A stretch of DNA of 39,930 nt from Parabacteroides sp. An277 (GCF_002159645.1 NZ_NFJB01000029.1:1-39930), one strand, 5' to 3'; counted from the stretch's first letter, positions 1-9,031 are shown. The notes: a model not told the origin generated them from the sequence alone. Translations and numbers: made by a program.

Positions 1-2
1 CT

Positions 3-107
3 AAAATCAAGCTCTTCAGAGCAAACCTCAGAGGGGTTGCAGACAAGAAGTTCTTCTTATTCCGTATTGCAAAACTATATGCATATCCCCACTAAATTTC
101 TACTGAG
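3..107 (+). other. Possible C-terminal end of an ORF entering from the left
   Basis: An open frame enters from the left edge and stops at TGA 105-107. The first part reads like real protein (KIKLFRANLRGVADKKFFLF) and then turns into less convincing sequence. A one-base shift near position 60 would continue it as RIAKLYAYPH before TAA at 94-96, so the end may be frameshifted. The composition is reminiscent of a transposase C-terminus, but I do not recognise the family. Too short to name. Confidence 0.2.
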
Positions 108-111
108 CCGC

Positions 112-232
112 ATTGGGATGTGAATGTTGCACAGTTCAATTGCGGTTATACGATAGACCCCACGTACGGTGGTGTGGGAGGTCGGAAAACGAAAGTAGGA
201 AGAAAACCACTTCGTTTTCCTCCTACTTGATT
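112..232 (+). mobile_element. Probable decayed 3' end of a group II intron (domain V/VI region)
   Basis: The stretch around 159-183 (ACGTACGGTGGTGTGGGAGG) matches the sequence that typically surrounds domain V and the V-VI linker of bacterial group II introns. It is followed at 184-220 by a hairpin with arms GGAAAACGAA / TTCGTTTTCC, then TCCTACTTGATT, which resembles domain VI and the intron 3' end. The 5' strand that should pair with CGTACGG in domain V (about 141-152) does not pair well, so the ribozyme looks broken. The intron body and any reverse transcriptase would lie to the left of the window. Recognition is from memory of family sequences, not an alignment. Nothing else is seen between about 233 and 296. 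Confidence 0.4.
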
Positions 233-296
233 ATTGGTAATTAAGGAAATAAGAAATTATCCATTACGATACATCCTTATCCCGGTTGTTCTTCTA

Positions 297-971
297 CTAA
301 GAACGGATTTTCTGAATCATCTCCAGTGTGTTCCGGCATTGAACCGTAATGCCAGCCCAGTCGGAAGCTGCGATTGTAGCTGAGGGGAAGAGTTTAGAAC
401 CCATTCCGACACAGAATACGCCGGCACGAAACCAAGCCGTCAGGTTCTCTTCTGTAGGTTCGACGCCTCCTGTAACCATTAACTTCGACCAAGGCATTGG
501 TGCACGAAGCCCTTTGACAAACTTCGGTCCCAACACATCTCCTGGGAAAATCTTACATACTTGGCAACCTGTTTCTTGCGCCGCGCTCACCTCCGAAACC
601 GTTCCACATCCCGGTATATAAGGAACTGAACGACGGTTGCACACCTTTGAGATTTCCGGATTAAACATGGGACCTACTACGAAATCGGCACCCAATTGCA
701 AGTAAAGCACGGCTGTAGGTGCATCGACGACCGAGCCCACGCCCAAAGCTAACTCCGGGCACTCCGTGTGTGCAAAACGAACCACTTGAGCGAATACCTC
801 GTGGGCAAAATCGCCTCGGTTTGTAAACTCAAACACACGGACACCCCCTTCATAACAAGCCTTTACGACTTGTTGGGTTATTTCAACCTCTTTATGATAG
901 AAAACAGGTACCATTCCCGTCTCTTTCATTTTATTCCAAACAGCTAATTGATCAAATTTTGCCATAATCAT
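297..971 (-). CDS. eda: 2-dehydro-3-deoxy-phosphogluconate (KDPG) aldolase
   Basis: Cytoplasmic class I aldolase that splits KDPG into pyruvate and glyceraldehyde 3-phosphate, the last step of the uronate route in this operon. The 224-residue length fits the family (about 210-225). The Schiff-base lysine is in CKIFPGD (about K140), and the catalytic glutamate lies in the family motif VFEFTNRGD (about E48). It is the last gene of the minus-strand operon, 14 bp after the KDG kinase. An in-frame ATG two codons downstream (position 965) is an equally plausible start, because neither has a strong ribosome-binding site. The pairing with kdgK and kduI supports KDPG rather than the 4-hydroxy-2-oxoglutarate substrate of related enzymes. 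Confidence 0.93.
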   Translation of the reverse strand: MIMAKFDQLAVWNKMKETGMVPVFYHKEVEITQQVVKACYEGGVRVFEFTNRGDFAHEVFAQVVRFAHTECPELALGVGSVVDAPTAVLYLQLGADFVVGPMFNPEISKVCNRRSVPYIPGCGTVSEVSAAQETGCQVCKIFPGDVLGPKFVKGLRAPMPWSKLMVTGGVEPTEENLTAWFRAGVFCVGMGSKLFPSATIAASDWAGITVQCRNTLEMIQKIRS

Positions 972-985
972 GTTTTTATATCCGT

Positions 986-2008
986 TTATCTCTGTACCCT
1001 TCCGGAAGCGTCGCCGCTAGCCAAAGCTTCGACTTCGGTTGTTGAAACCATGTTAAAATCACCTGGGATCGTATGCTTCAGTGCCGATGCAGCTACGGCA
1101 AACTCCAAGGCTTCGGCTTGCGTCTTTTGGGTCAGTAACCCATGAATAATACCACCCGAAAAAGAATCGCCACCACCTACACGGTCTACTATCGGCGCAA
1201 TGTCGTAATGACGCGATACATAGAACTCTTTCCCATCATAAATCATGCCTTTCCAACCATTTTGCGAAGCTGAATAAGATTCGCGTAAGGTGGAAATCAC
1301 ATATTTGAAGCCAAACTCCTCGGCCATTTGACGGAAAATTCCTTTATAACCTTCTGCATCCGTTTGTCCAGCCTCTACATTAGCCTCTGGCTTGAAACCT
1401 AAACAAAGTTCAGCATCCTCTTCATTACCGATGCATACATCCACATATTGCATTAAGGGGCGCATGACGGATTGCGCTTTTTCCGATGACCATAGCTTCT
1501 TGCGGAAATTCAAGTCGACGGAGACCATTACACCATGACGTTTAGCAGCCTCGCAAGCCAGACGCGTAAGGACAGCCGCTTTATCTGAGATGGCTGGTGT
1601 AATACCCGACCAATGAAACCAATCAGCTCCTTTCATAATGGTATCAAAATCGAAGTCGACTGCCTCTGCTTCGGCTATTGATGAATGGGCACGGTCATAA
1701 ATTACTTTGCTTGGACGCATAGCTGAACCGCTTTCCAAATAATAGATGCCAATTCGGTCTCCACCTCGCGTGATATAATCCGTATGCACGCCAAATCGAC
1801 GTAAGGCATTTACCGCTGCTTGCCCGATTTCATGCTTGGGGAGTTTCGTAACAAAATAAGCTTCATGGCCATAATTTGCACAACTAACGGCTACGTTCGC
1901 TTCACCTCCACCATACACGACATCAAACGAATCCGACTGTATGAACCGACTATGTCCAGGAGTCGAGAGGCGAAGCATGATTTCTCCTAATGTAACTATC
2001 TTACCCAT
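986..2008 (-). CDS. kdgK: 2-keto-3-deoxygluconate (KDG) kinase, PfkB family
   Basis: Cytoplasmic sugar kinase that phosphorylates KDG to KDPG using ATP. The 340-residue protein has the N-terminal PfkB glycine motif [16 protein letters not shown] and the C-terminal ATP/anion-hole signature [12 protein letters not shown] (about residues 276-287), whose aspartate is the catalytic base. Residues 1-15 ([15 protein letters not shown]) are the usual first strand of KDG kinases. It sits 3 bp after kduI and 14 bp before eda, so the three are almost certainly co-transcribed. Fructokinase or other PfkB activities are the alternatives; context makes KDG the likely substrate. Confidence 0.92.
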   Translation of the reverse strand: MGKIVTLGEIMLRLSTPGHSRFIQSDSFDVVYGGGEANVAVSCANYGHEAYFVTKLPKHEIGQAAVNALRRFGVHTDYITRGGDRIGIYYLESGSAMRPSKVIYDRAHSSIAEAEAVDFDFDTIMKGADWFHWSGITPAISDKAAVLTRLACEAAKRHGVMVSVDLNFRKKLWSSEKAQSVMRPLMQYVDVCIGNEEDAELCLGFKPEANVEAGQTDAEGYKGIFRQMAEEFGFKYVISTLRESYSASQNGWKGMIYDGKEFYVSRHYDIAPIVDRVGGGDSFSGGIIHGLLTQKTQAEALEFAVAASALKHTIPGDFNMVSTTEVEALASGDASGRVQR

Positions 2009-2011
2009 CGT

Positions 2012-2932
2012 TTATCTCATTTCTGTATAAGGAATCTTGTCCATATCATTGTAATCCAGATTTTCGCCAGCCATGCCCCAAATGAACATATAGTTGCTCG
2101 TACCGGCAGCTGCATGGATAGACCATTCGGGAGACATGATGGCCTGTTCATTCGACATCCATACGAGACGTTCCTCTTTCGGTTCTCCCATCAAATGACA
2201 AATGCGATTTCCCTCAGGTACGTTGAAATAGAAATAAGCCTCGATGCGGCGGCTATGTGTATGAGCAGGCATCGTATTCCACACGCTGCCCGGCTTCAAT
2301 TCCGTCAGTCCCATTTGTAATTGGCAAGGACCCTCTTCCAACACGTTCGCCACGATAAGCTGATTGATGACGCGGTCATTACTTTCTTCCATTTTTCCGG
2401 CGGGAAAAGAATTAGATTTCAAGGTGCCCTTACGTCCATCGATAGTCACCAATTGGGTCTTATACTCTTTGTGTGCGATGGCCGAATTGATGTAGAACTT
2501 AGCAGGATGGTTGGCATCTTTACTCTTGAACGTCACCTTTTTCTTTCCACGGCCTACATATAGAGCCTCTTTAAAGCCCAGCGTATACTCTTGGCCATCG
2601 ACCGTTACGACACCTTCGCCTCCGACATTGATCACACCCAATTCGCGATTGAACAAAAAGTAAGGAGCTTTCAACGGGTCGATTGTTTCGAGAGACAATT
2701 CCTTGTTTACCGGTACGGCGCCACCAAAAATGAAACGGTCGTACATTGAATAGGTGACATTGATTTCATCCGCTACCATTACGTTTTCCATCAGGAAGCT
2801 ACTGCGAAGACGATCCGTATCGTACGTCTTCACGTCTTGCGGATTACAAGCTACTTGCATCCGATAATTTACTTGTGCATTCATTGTTGCCGCTAATGAT
2901 CCAAACATCATTGCTAGAATTAATTGCTTCAT
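2012..2932 (-). CDS. kduI: 5-keto-4-deoxyuronate isomerase with signal peptide
   Basis: Isomerises 4-deoxy-L-threo-5-hexosulose uronate, the ring-opened product of unsaturated uronyl hydrolases, to 3-deoxy-D-glycero-2,5-hexodiulosonate. The cupin metal ligands are visible: H224 and H226 in PAHTHSRR, E231, and H273 in WSIHAAAG. From about residue 24 it aligns by eye along the whole of the roughly 278-residue E. coli enzyme. The odd part is the N-terminus: [20 protein letters not shown] is a clear signal peptide with likely cleavage after residue 19 or 20, giving a mature protein of normal length. Inference: the enzyme works in the periplasm, next to the GH88 lipoprotein. It starts 6 bp after the permease gene. 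Confidence 0.93.
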   Translation of the reverse strand: MKQLILAMMFGSLAATMNAQVNYRMQVACNPQDVKTYDTDRLRSSFLMENVMVADEINVTYSMYDRFIFGGAVPVNKELSLETIDPLKAPYFLFNRELGVINVGGEGVVTVDGQEYTLGFKEALYVGRGKKKVTFKSKDANHPAKFYINSAIAHKEYKTQLVTIDGRKGTLKSNSFPAGKMEESNDRVINQLIVANVLEEGPCQLQMGLTELKPGSVWNTMPAHTHSRRIEAYFYFNVPEGNRICHLMGEPKEERLVWMSNEQAIMSPEWSIHAAAGTSNYMFIWGMAGENLDYNDMDKIPYTEMR

Positions 2933-2938
2933 ATTTGT

Positions 2939-4342
2939 TTATTTATTCGTTTCATTATGATTCACTTGTTTCGACAGCTTCACGATACGCCGATGGTTCA
3001 CCCAAACCATCAGTGCCGTGAACAACACCAAGGCCGCCGGCCCAACATACTTGACAGTTATCACCAAATGATAGATAATCCAAGCAAAGGGGCTGGAAGC
3101 AAAATCCAACGATGCGGCATATTCGAATCCATCCGGAATCTTTACGGCCGCATCTTGCGTCATCTCGTATACATCTTGAGCCGCTAGCGTAAAGGCGGGT
3201 GCCAGGTTGGTCACGAAATAGACCCCAATCACCAATACTACCAATCCGATGACGAACGTCTTGAACACATTTCCCTTTGTGATAGGCAATACCAATGGAA
3301 AGAGATAGAACATGCCTGCCAACGACGCCAAAGGAAGGAACTCATTCCCTGGCAAAATTACAGAAAGAAATATAATTACCGGTATTAAAAGCAGAGAAAC
3401 TACCAACGTGGCAGGATGACCGATCACCAATGCCGGGCTCATACCAATATTTAATCCTGCCGCATTCTTGAATTTCTTGGCAATTAATTGACGCGTGGCA
3501 TCCGAGATGGGCATCAAGCCTTCGATAAACAAACCGGTAATGCGCGGAATCAGTTCCATGACGGCACCCATCTGTACACCCAACATCAATATCTTGGGCA
3601 ATTCGTATTGGGCCAGCAATCCCACCAAGCAACCGACGATGACACCCAGAAACAGCGGTTCGCCTAACAACCCAAAGCGTTTCTTCATGCCCTCTGCATC
3701 AATCTGTATTTGATTCACACCCGGTATTTTGTCTAATAGCTTGTTTATGGCCAGGGCAAAGGGGACGAAGCCCGCACAGAAAGGTTGGGGAATGGATATG
3801 CCATCCATTTTCTCGTAGAACTGCTGGAATTGATTGGAGGTCAAATCGGCTATCACCAACGTTAGGATATAACAAATCACCGCAGCAAAGAATCCCCATA
3901 AGATGTCATCACATACGAAGTAGACAATCGCCCCGATAAAGGCAAAATGCCAATAGTTCCAAAGGTCGATGTTTACCGTGCGTGTTGTCCGCGTGAGCAG
4001 CATCAAGAGATTAACACCCAAACAGACCGGAATGATGAAGGCGCCCACGGTCGTATTGTAGGCTATACTGGCTGCGGCTGGCCATCCCATATCGAATACG
4101 CCTAATTGCAAATGGTATACCTCGACCACATGGTTCAGCGCTGGACCCAAGGCTGAGGTGAGCAGTGCGGTTACAATGGATAGCCCCACAAAACCGACAC
4201 CCACCAAGAGTCCGCTCTTAATCGCTTTCCCTAATTTCACCCCGATGCAAATGCCCAGTATCGTAAAGATAATCGGCATCATCACAGGTGCTCCTAATCC
4301 TAAGATATAACTGAAGACTTGTTCCATTTCCTCTATATTCAT
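2939..4342 (-). CDS. Orphan PTS EIIC-like (galactitol family) permease
   Basis: A 467-residue polytopic inner-membrane protein with about 10-12 hydrophobic segments from residue 10 to 450. Its N-terminus (YILGLGAPVMMPIIFTILG) and the segments LGEPLFLGVIVGCLVGLL and MSPALVIGHPATLVVSLLL resemble the galactitol-type PTS EIIC (GatC) family. No EIIA, EIIB, HPr or enzyme I is encoded nearby, and Bacteroidetes generally lack a sugar PTS. The protein therefore probably works as a proton- or gradient-driven carrier rather than a phosphotransferase. Its gene overlaps the DUF4861 gene by 4 bp and precedes kduI by 6 bp, which suggests it imports a uronate intermediate (the KduI substrate or product) to the cytoplasmic dehydrogenase. 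Confidence 0.8.
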   Translation of the reverse strand: MNIEEMEQVFSYILGLGAPVMMPIIFTILGICIGVKLGKAIKSGLLVGVGFVGLSIVTALLTSALGPALNHVVEVYHLQLGVFDMGWPAAASIAYNTTVGAFIIPVCLGVNLLMLLTRTTRTVNIDLWNYWHFAFIGAIVYFVCDDILWGFFAAVICYILTLVIADLTSNQFQQFYEKMDGISIPQPFCAGFVPFALAINKLLDKIPGVNQIQIDAEGMKKRFGLLGEPLFLGVIVGCLVGLLAQYELPKILMLGVQMGAVMELIPRITGLFIEGLMPISDATRQLIAKKFKNAAGLNIGMSPALVIGHPATLVVSLLLIPVIIFLSVILPGNEFLPLASLAGMFYLFPLVLPITKGNVFKTFVIGLVVLVIGVYFVTNLAPAFTLAAQDVYEMTQDAAVKIPDGFEYAASLDFASSPFAWIIYHLVITVKYVGPAALVLFTALMVWVNHRRIVKLSKQVNHNETNK

Positions 4343-5556
4343 TTAATGTTCAGTTGTAACGGTTGTGCCAGGCAACGGGCATAATGGGTTAGGTAGTCGC
4401 ACCAGGCTTCCATCGTCGGGACTCCCGCTTTGCTCCAACCGCTTCCCCAATAATAGCAGAAGGTGGTACCCGGTTTATAGGTACTGAAGCCTAATACATG
4501 CCCTTTGTCCACACAGGCCTCTTGCAAGGTGTCGGCAAAGACAACTCCTACGTAAATAAGCCCATTCCCTGCCTGTGTATTGTTGGTAGAATCCGCATAC
4601 GCCAAGTAGCGTTTTGCCTGGTCATAGCGATATCCATCGGGGTTTTCGGGGTGGAGCACGATACCGGCTACTACCTCAGTTGGTTGGGAGAGGTGTTCAT
4701 ACGTGACCTCTGTCCGGTTCAGATGCGAACCAGCATCCAAGGTAATAACGCGCGTTTCCACCACGGCTGTATCTCCTTTTAGGGTCGTCGGTGGGAATGT
4801 CAATCGGACGGTAAAGCGTAACGGCCCGTTATCTATGATCTCGTAAGATTCGTAGCAGTAGGGATAGACAATGGCTGAATCGACCCAGAGCGCGGACGTA
4901 CCACCACCTAACGTAGGTCCTACGTTGTAGCAATCCATGCCGTTGCCGTGGTCGATATGATACGAGATGGCACGAGCCAAGCTATCTGCCTTTGCCTTCT
5001 CGCCTGCTTTATACCAAGCGGCTATTTGGGCACGTGCTTCTTTGTTTAATTCCAGGGCATAGCGTTGCTCTAATACCGGTTCTGTTACGTTCTTCACCAG
5101 GATATCATATCCGTATGCCTTCTCTCCGGTGCGTTGCAAGGCCGGCCCATAGGCTCGATACCCGGATTTGTCGTTTTCCCAGGCGATGTCGTCCAGCCGT
5201 TCGGGGTAATGCTTTCCACAGGCGACGGGTTGTACGGGCGCGGGCGTGCCAGGCATCACCTTATAAACTGCCTTCCCATGTGCCTTCAAGGAAACGGGGA
5301 AGATAACCTGCTGGTTTGCCAGTCGTTGGTAGGGTATCTCTTGACCTGCTTCGTCTTGGATCCGGAATCCCTCGGCCATCCAATCATACTGTGCCACCAT
5401 TTCCGGATACGAGAACTCCACCATCTCGTTTGTCCGGTCCCAATCAGAGGGGTTCGAGACAATAAGAGTCGGCTCGCTGGGAGCGCACCCTGTCAGGCAT
5501 CCTCCACCCAACAGGCCTGCGATTCCCATCATGTATAGCTTATTACACAACCTCAT
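4339..5556 (-). CDS. DUF4861-family lipoprotein
   Basis: A 405-residue protein with a lipoprotein signal (GGGCLTGC near residues 18-25), so it is probably anchored to the inner or outer membrane and faces the periplasm. The remainder looks like the DUF4861 family: beta-rich, with motifs such as HGNGMDCYNVGPTLGGG, RFTVRLTFPP and FCYYWGSGWSK. Members of this family recur in Bacteroidetes loci for uronic-acid polysaccharides, but I know of no firmly assigned reaction. The start at 5556 and an internal ATG (MMGIAG) both leave a usable lipobox. The gene lies 9 bp after the dehydrogenase gene and overlaps the permease gene by 4 bp. A lyase, mutarotase or binding role for an unsaturated product is possible. 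Confidence 0.75.
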   Translation of the reverse strand: MRLCNKLYMMGIAGLLGGGCLTGCAPSEPTLIVSNPSDWDRTNEMVEFSYPEMVAQYDWMAEGFRIQDEAGQEIPYQRLANQQVIFPVSLKAHGKAVYKVMPGTPAPVQPVACGKHYPERLDDIAWENDKSGYRAYGPALQRTGEKAYGYDILVKNVTEPVLEQRYALELNKEARAQIAAWYKAGEKAKADSLARAISYHIDHGNGMDCYNVGPTLGGGTSALWVDSAIVYPYCYESYEIIDNGPLRFTVRLTFPPTTLKGDTAVVETRVITLDAGSHLNRTEVTYEHLSQPTEVVAGIVLHPENPDGYRYDQAKRYLAYADSTNNTQAGNGLIYVGVVFADTLQEACVDKGHVLGFSTYKPGTTFCYYWGSGWSKAGVPTMEAWCDYLTHYARCLAQPLQLNIK

Positions 5557-5565
5557 ATCTCCTCT

Positions 5566-6366
5566 TTACTTAGGCTGCTTGCCGATATAGGCAAGGATGC
5601 CTCCGTCTACATATAATATATGTCCATTCACAAAGTTTGAGGCATCCGAAGCGAGGAACACAGCCGGTCCCATCAAATCCTCTGGCGTACCCCATCGCGC
5701 TGCCGGTGTCTTCGAGATAATGAACGAATCGAATGGGTGGCGCGAACCGTCGGCCTGCTTCTCACGAAGGGGGGCGGTCTGTGGTGTGGCGATATATCCC
5801 GGACCAATACCATTACACTGAATGTTATACGCTCCGTATTCCGAGGCGATATTACGCGTGAGCATCTTAAGACCTCCCTTGGCTGCAGCATAGGCCGAGA
5901 CTGTCTCGCGCCCCAGCTCACTCATCATGGAGCAGACATTGATAATCTTACCATGCCCTTTCTTTATCATACCGGGGATGACGGCCTTCGAGACGATGAA
6001 CGGTGCCGTCAGGTCGATATCTACCACTTGGCGGAACTCTTCTACCTTCATCTCTGTCATGGGAATACGCTTGATGATACCGGCGTTGTTCACCAAAATG
6101 TCAATCACACCCAAATGCGCTTCGATATCGGCCACCATCTGCGCTACTTCCTCTTCCTTCGTGACGTCGCAAATATAACCCCGTACCGGGATACCCAGCC
6201 GTGCATATTCCGCTTTGGCCGTTTCCAAATGCTCCGTACTACGGCAATTAAAGGCTATCTGCGCCCCTGCTTCGGCCAAGGCTTGTGCGATGGCGAACCC
6301 TATGCCATAAGCGGCTCCCGTTACCAAAGCCACTTTTCCTTTTAATGAGAAATTTACCATATTCAT
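5566..6366 (-). CDS. kduD: SDR oxidoreductase, KduD / gluconate 5-dehydrogenase type
   Basis: Cytoplasmic NAD(P)-dependent short-chain dehydrogenase of 266 residues. The cofactor motif TGAAYGIG is at about residues 16-23, NNAG near 92-95, the catalytic Ser is in NVCSMMSE, and Tyr/Lys are in YAAAKGG. Annotation pipelines often call this type gluconate 5-dehydrogenase. In this operon the expected job is reduction of 3-deoxy-D-glycero-2,5-hexodiulosonate to KDG, as KduD does, linking KduI to KdgK. It is separated from the upstream DUF2264 gene by about 200 bp holding a 23-bp repeat array, and is 9 bp from the DUF4861 gene. Confidence 0.85.
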   Translation of the reverse strand: MNMVNFSLKGKVALVTGAAYGIGFAIAQALAEAGAQIAFNCRSTEHLETAKAEYARLGIPVRGYICDVTKEEEVAQMVADIEAHLGVIDILVNNAGIIKRIPMTEMKVEEFRQVVDIDLTAPFIVSKAVIPGMIKKGHGKIINVCSMMSELGRETVSAYAAAKGGLKMLTRNIASEYGAYNIQCNGIGPGYIATPQTAPLREKQADGSRHPFDSFIISKTPAARWGTPEDLMGPAVFLASDASNFVNGHILYVDGGILAYIGKQPK

Positions 6367-6416
6367 TTCCTGTTTGTTATGTTACTTTTTTCTTTGTTTA
6401 ATCCTTGCGAAGCCCG

Positions 6417-6443
6417 GCGCAAAATGCCTGTTTTATTTTGCGC
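6417..6443. other. 9-bp inverted repeat beside array A
   Basis: Perfect inverted repeat GCGCAAAAT / ATTTTGCGC with a 9-nt loop, in the gap between the dehydrogenase and DUF2264 genes and abutting the 23-bp array. There is no T-run on the minus strand, so it is not a typical terminator. It could be an RNA processing or stability hairpin in the operon transcript. Confidence 0.55.
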
Positions 6444-6444
6444 A

Positions 6445-6555
6445 CGACCTCTCCACCGCTCGGTGTACGACCTCTGCACCGCATTGTGCACGACCCCTGC
6501 ACCGCTCGGTGTACGACCCCTGCACCGCTCGGTGTACGACCCCTGCACAACTTTT
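6445..6555. repeat. Array A: 23-bp tandem palindromic repeat, about 5 units
   Basis: Units begin at 6445, 6468, 6491, 6514 and 6537, exactly 23 bp apart, with consensus CGACCCCTGCACCGCTCGGTGTA. Each holds an imperfect palindrome TGCAC-N6-GTGTA; the second unit has TGCAC-N6-GTGCA, which pairs fully. The array fills most of the otherwise empty gap inside the operon, just downstream (minus strand) of the DUF2264 gene. There are no spacers, so it is not a CRISPR. Its function is unknown. Confidence 0.9.
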
Positions 6556-6564
6556 CAGCGGTTA

Positions 6565-7797
6565 TTATTTCCGTAAAGAGACGTGCCCGTCTATCGGAAA
6601 TTGTTGGCCACTCCATGCCTTCTGCGAAGTCCACGGTTCAGCCGGGTCTGTCCAGAAAGGATGGCTGGCGGGCAATCCCAGGGGCAAATATACTAAAGAA
6701 GTCATATAAAGACTACCGTTGTTAGTATAATAATTGGCTAAATTAGGTTGATGTCCGGCAAACCCCAAGGCCAAATAACCCTTTTCATTGAAATTGCCTT
6801 CTACAGCGAACATGTTTTGCATTACCTTCGTCAGCGCTGCACGCACCTGTCCGTTCGAGATGTTTTCCGGCATACCATATTTCCAAGCCGCCAAAGCCAG
6901 CGTCTGGAAGACACCCATACGGTAGGTGATAGAACGTCCCACAGCCGGGAAAGTACCTTCTGGCGAAATGAGGCGTTCCAAAATCGTATTGAAGCGTTGC
7001 ATCCGCTTAATGGCTAATTCGGAGCTAACCATGGTCCAGAACTTCTTCGCCTCCAGTACTTCAAGTACCTCGATATACATCGGGTGCATGACAAACGAGT
7101 TGTAGTAATCGAAGGCAAACTCCGGTCCGTCTGAGTAGAATCCGTCGCTCAGGTACCATTCATTAATCTTGTTCGTAGCTACCGTCAATACATACTCGTC
7201 GGCCTCCTCGTCAATCGAGAAGAGGAATGCCTCAATCATGGCGCGAAACAGCAGCCAGTTGTTATAAGCCGGGCGAATCGTACGCAATCCCTTGAAGCAA
7301 GCCACGTAGCGTGCCTGCGTCTCCGGGTCGAGCTTCGCCCACGTAGCTTCCGGCGCACGGAGGAAACTCTCGGCCAGATACGCCGCATCTACCAACGTCT
7401 GCGAGGAGGTGCCCTTCCAAAGCAAGTAGTCCGGACTGGCTGGGTCTACCGCATTTTTATAGGACAACAACGCCCATTCGCGAAGCTGCTTGCGCATCCG
7501 TCCCTCTTCCGTCCCCTCCTCATCAGGCAGGGCGAGCCACGGCGTGATGCCTGCCATCAAGCGGCCGAAGGTCTCCATATAGGCGACCCGCTTATCACGC
7601 CCGTCCCACGTGGGACTGAACTCCATCTGCATGTTCTTTTGCAACTCACCCTTGCTCATGTTTTCCAACACGGGACGGGCAATTTTGTAACACATCTCCG
7701 CCCATACCTGGCGGTCGTTTGCCGGTTCGGCGGCCCAGCTCCAGCCTGCCCAGAGGCATAGCCCTGCAAGAAGGGCCATCAATCGATTCTTCTTCAT
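6565..7797 (-). CDS. DUF2264-family exported protein (probable GH154-like hydrolase)
   Basis: A 410-residue protein with a cleavable signal peptide (MKKNRLMALLAGLCLWAGWSWA) and a DUF2264-type alpha-barrel body. Visible landmarks are MEFSPTWDGRDKRVAYMETFGRL, YNNWLLFRAMIEAF, SDGFYSDGPEFAFDYYNSFV and PEGTFPAVGRSITYR. As I recall, this family overlaps with glycoside hydrolase family GH154, in which exo-beta-glucuronidase activity has been described; I cannot check that here. A periplasmic uronidase acting on saturated chain ends would fit the locus. The gene starts 4 bp after the GH88 gene, so they are translated together, and array A follows its stop codon by 9 bp. Confidence 0.8.
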   Translation of the reverse strand: MKKNRLMALLAGLCLWAGWSWAAEPANDRQVWAEMCYKIARPVLENMSKGELQKNMQMEFSPTWDGRDKRVAYMETFGRLMAGITPWLALPDEEGTEEGRMRKQLREWALLSYKNAVDPASPDYLLWKGTSSQTLVDAAYLAESFLRAPEATWAKLDPETQARYVACFKGLRTIRPAYNNWLLFRAMIEAFLFSIDEEADEYVLTVATNKINEWYLSDGFYSDGPEFAFDYYNSFVMHPMYIEVLEVLEAKKFWTMVSSELAIKRMQRFNTILERLISPEGTFPAVGRSITYRMGVFQTLALAAWKYGMPENISNGQVRAALTKVMQNMFAVEGNFNEKGYLALGFAGHQPNLANYYTNNGSLYMTSLVYLPLGLPASHPFWTDPAEPWTSQKAWSGQQFPIDGHVSLRK

Positions 7798-7801
7798 GGT
7801 T

Positions 7802-9031
7802 TTACTTCTTTTCTATGTCTTGTTTTCGTTTTAATGCTTCCAGGTAATAATAGTCTGCGTAATTGAGAGGCACATCGATTTCACTGTGATGCGGAATGCT
7901 ACCCACACTGTGCATGAGGATGAAACGGCCATTCTCGCCCAAGGGTGCTGTATATGCAGGCGAGGCCAACGACTGCATCATGCTGTCCGCATAAGCCTTG
8001 TAGGAGGCAGCATCCGGTACGTCAAAGGTACTAATTTCATACAACGCGGAAGCGATAACCGACGCCGAAGAGACATCACGCGGCTCGTCGGGAATCTTCG
8101 GTGCATCCATATCCCAATAAGGAATCAAGTCCGCCGGCATGTGTGGATGATGTTGCATAAAGCGGAAGGTCTTCAGCGCTTGGTCCAGGTAACGACGGTC
8201 ACCCGTCTCGCGGTAACACATCGCATAGCCATAGATGGCCCAAGCCTGTCCGCGCGACCACGCTGATTCATCCGCATACCCTTGGGCTGTCTGACGATGG
8301 CGTACCGTACCATCCGCGATGCTGTAATCAATCACATGATAACAACTGCCATCGGGACGGAAATGCTCCTGCATCGTGCGGTCGGCATGCGACACGGCTA
8401 TCTTATAATAGGTCGAATCGCCCGATAGCTTCGTCGCTTCAAAGAGGAGTTCGAGGTTCATCATGTTATCAATAATCACCGGACACTCCCAGCCACGCTG
8501 TGCCTGCCAGCTATTACCCGTGACGTTCCAGCTCTGGATGACACCCGGTTTCGCGTGGAAGCGAGTGCAAAGCGACTTAGCTGCCTGTATCATTACGTCT
8601 TTATAGGCTTCCTTCTTAGCTAACCGGAGCCCATTGCCATAGCTACAGTTAATAATAAAACCGATGTCGTGGTGCCACGTGAGGTGCTTAGCCTCATCGA
8701 GTGCCTCTGTGTATTTCTCGGCCAATGGAAGGAGTATCGTATCCCCCGTCAACTCATACAAATACCAGACACTACCAGGAAAGAAGCCACTCCGCCAATC
8801 GGCATAGCCACAATAATAGACCTTCCCCTCCGGTGTCAATGTCACCGGATTCAAGAGTTGACCACTTGCTTCGATCGTATCAATTTCCAATCCGATTTGC
8901 GCCCGGGCATTCTCTACCGCCTGCACGTTCCACGGTTCTTCCGCCACAGGCGCTCCTTTGTTCGTACATTGCAGGCATAAAACGAAGCCTGCCATCGCCA
9001 CCATTGCTGTTAGTACGTTTCTTGCTTTCAT
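7802..9031 (-). CDS. GH88 unsaturated glucuronyl hydrolase, lipoprotein
   Basis: A 409-residue lipoprotein (lipobox LCLQC, Cys22) of glycoside hydrolase family 88. It hydrates and removes the 4,5-unsaturated uronic acid left at the non-reducing end by a polysaccharide lyase, giving the substrate of KduI. The two family catalytic aspartates are seen in HHDIGF (D122) and IIDNMMNLE (D188), with the typical YADWRSGFFPGSVWYLYE and ESAWSRGQAWAIYGYA segments. It is the first gene of the catabolic operon, 4 bp before the DUF2264 gene. A promoter-like -7 box lies about 48 bp upstream. The exact substrate (a glycosaminoglycan, ulvan or another uronan) cannot be read from the sequence. Confidence 0.92.
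   Translation of the reverse strand: MKARNVLTAMVAMAGFVLCLQCTNKGAPVAEEPWNVQAVENARAQIGLEIDTIEASGQLLNPVTLTPEGKVYYCGYADWRSGFFPGSVWYLYELTGDTILLPLAEKYTEALDEAKHLTWHHDIGFIINCSYGNGLRLAKKEAYKDVMIQAAKSLCTRFHAKPGVIQSWNVTGNSWQAQRGWECPVIIDNMMNLELLFEATKLSGDSTYYKIAVSHADRTMQEHFRPDGSCYHVIDYSIADGTVRHRQTAQGYADESAWSRGQAWAIYGYAMCYRETGDRRYLDQALKTFRFMQHHPHMPADLIPYWDMDAPKIPDEPRDVSSASVIASALYEISTFDVPDAASYKAYADSMMQSLASPAYTAPLGENGRFILMHSVGSIPHHSEIDVPLNYADYYYLEALKRKQDIEKK

Noticed and set aside
2939-4342. Annotation as a functional galactitol PTS
   Set aside because: No other PTS component is encoded nearby, and the operon is for uronates.
6363-6725. Overlapping small ORFs across the 23-bp array
   Set aside because: Present in many frames and both strands, with no conserved features; they overlap the DUF2264 gene end.
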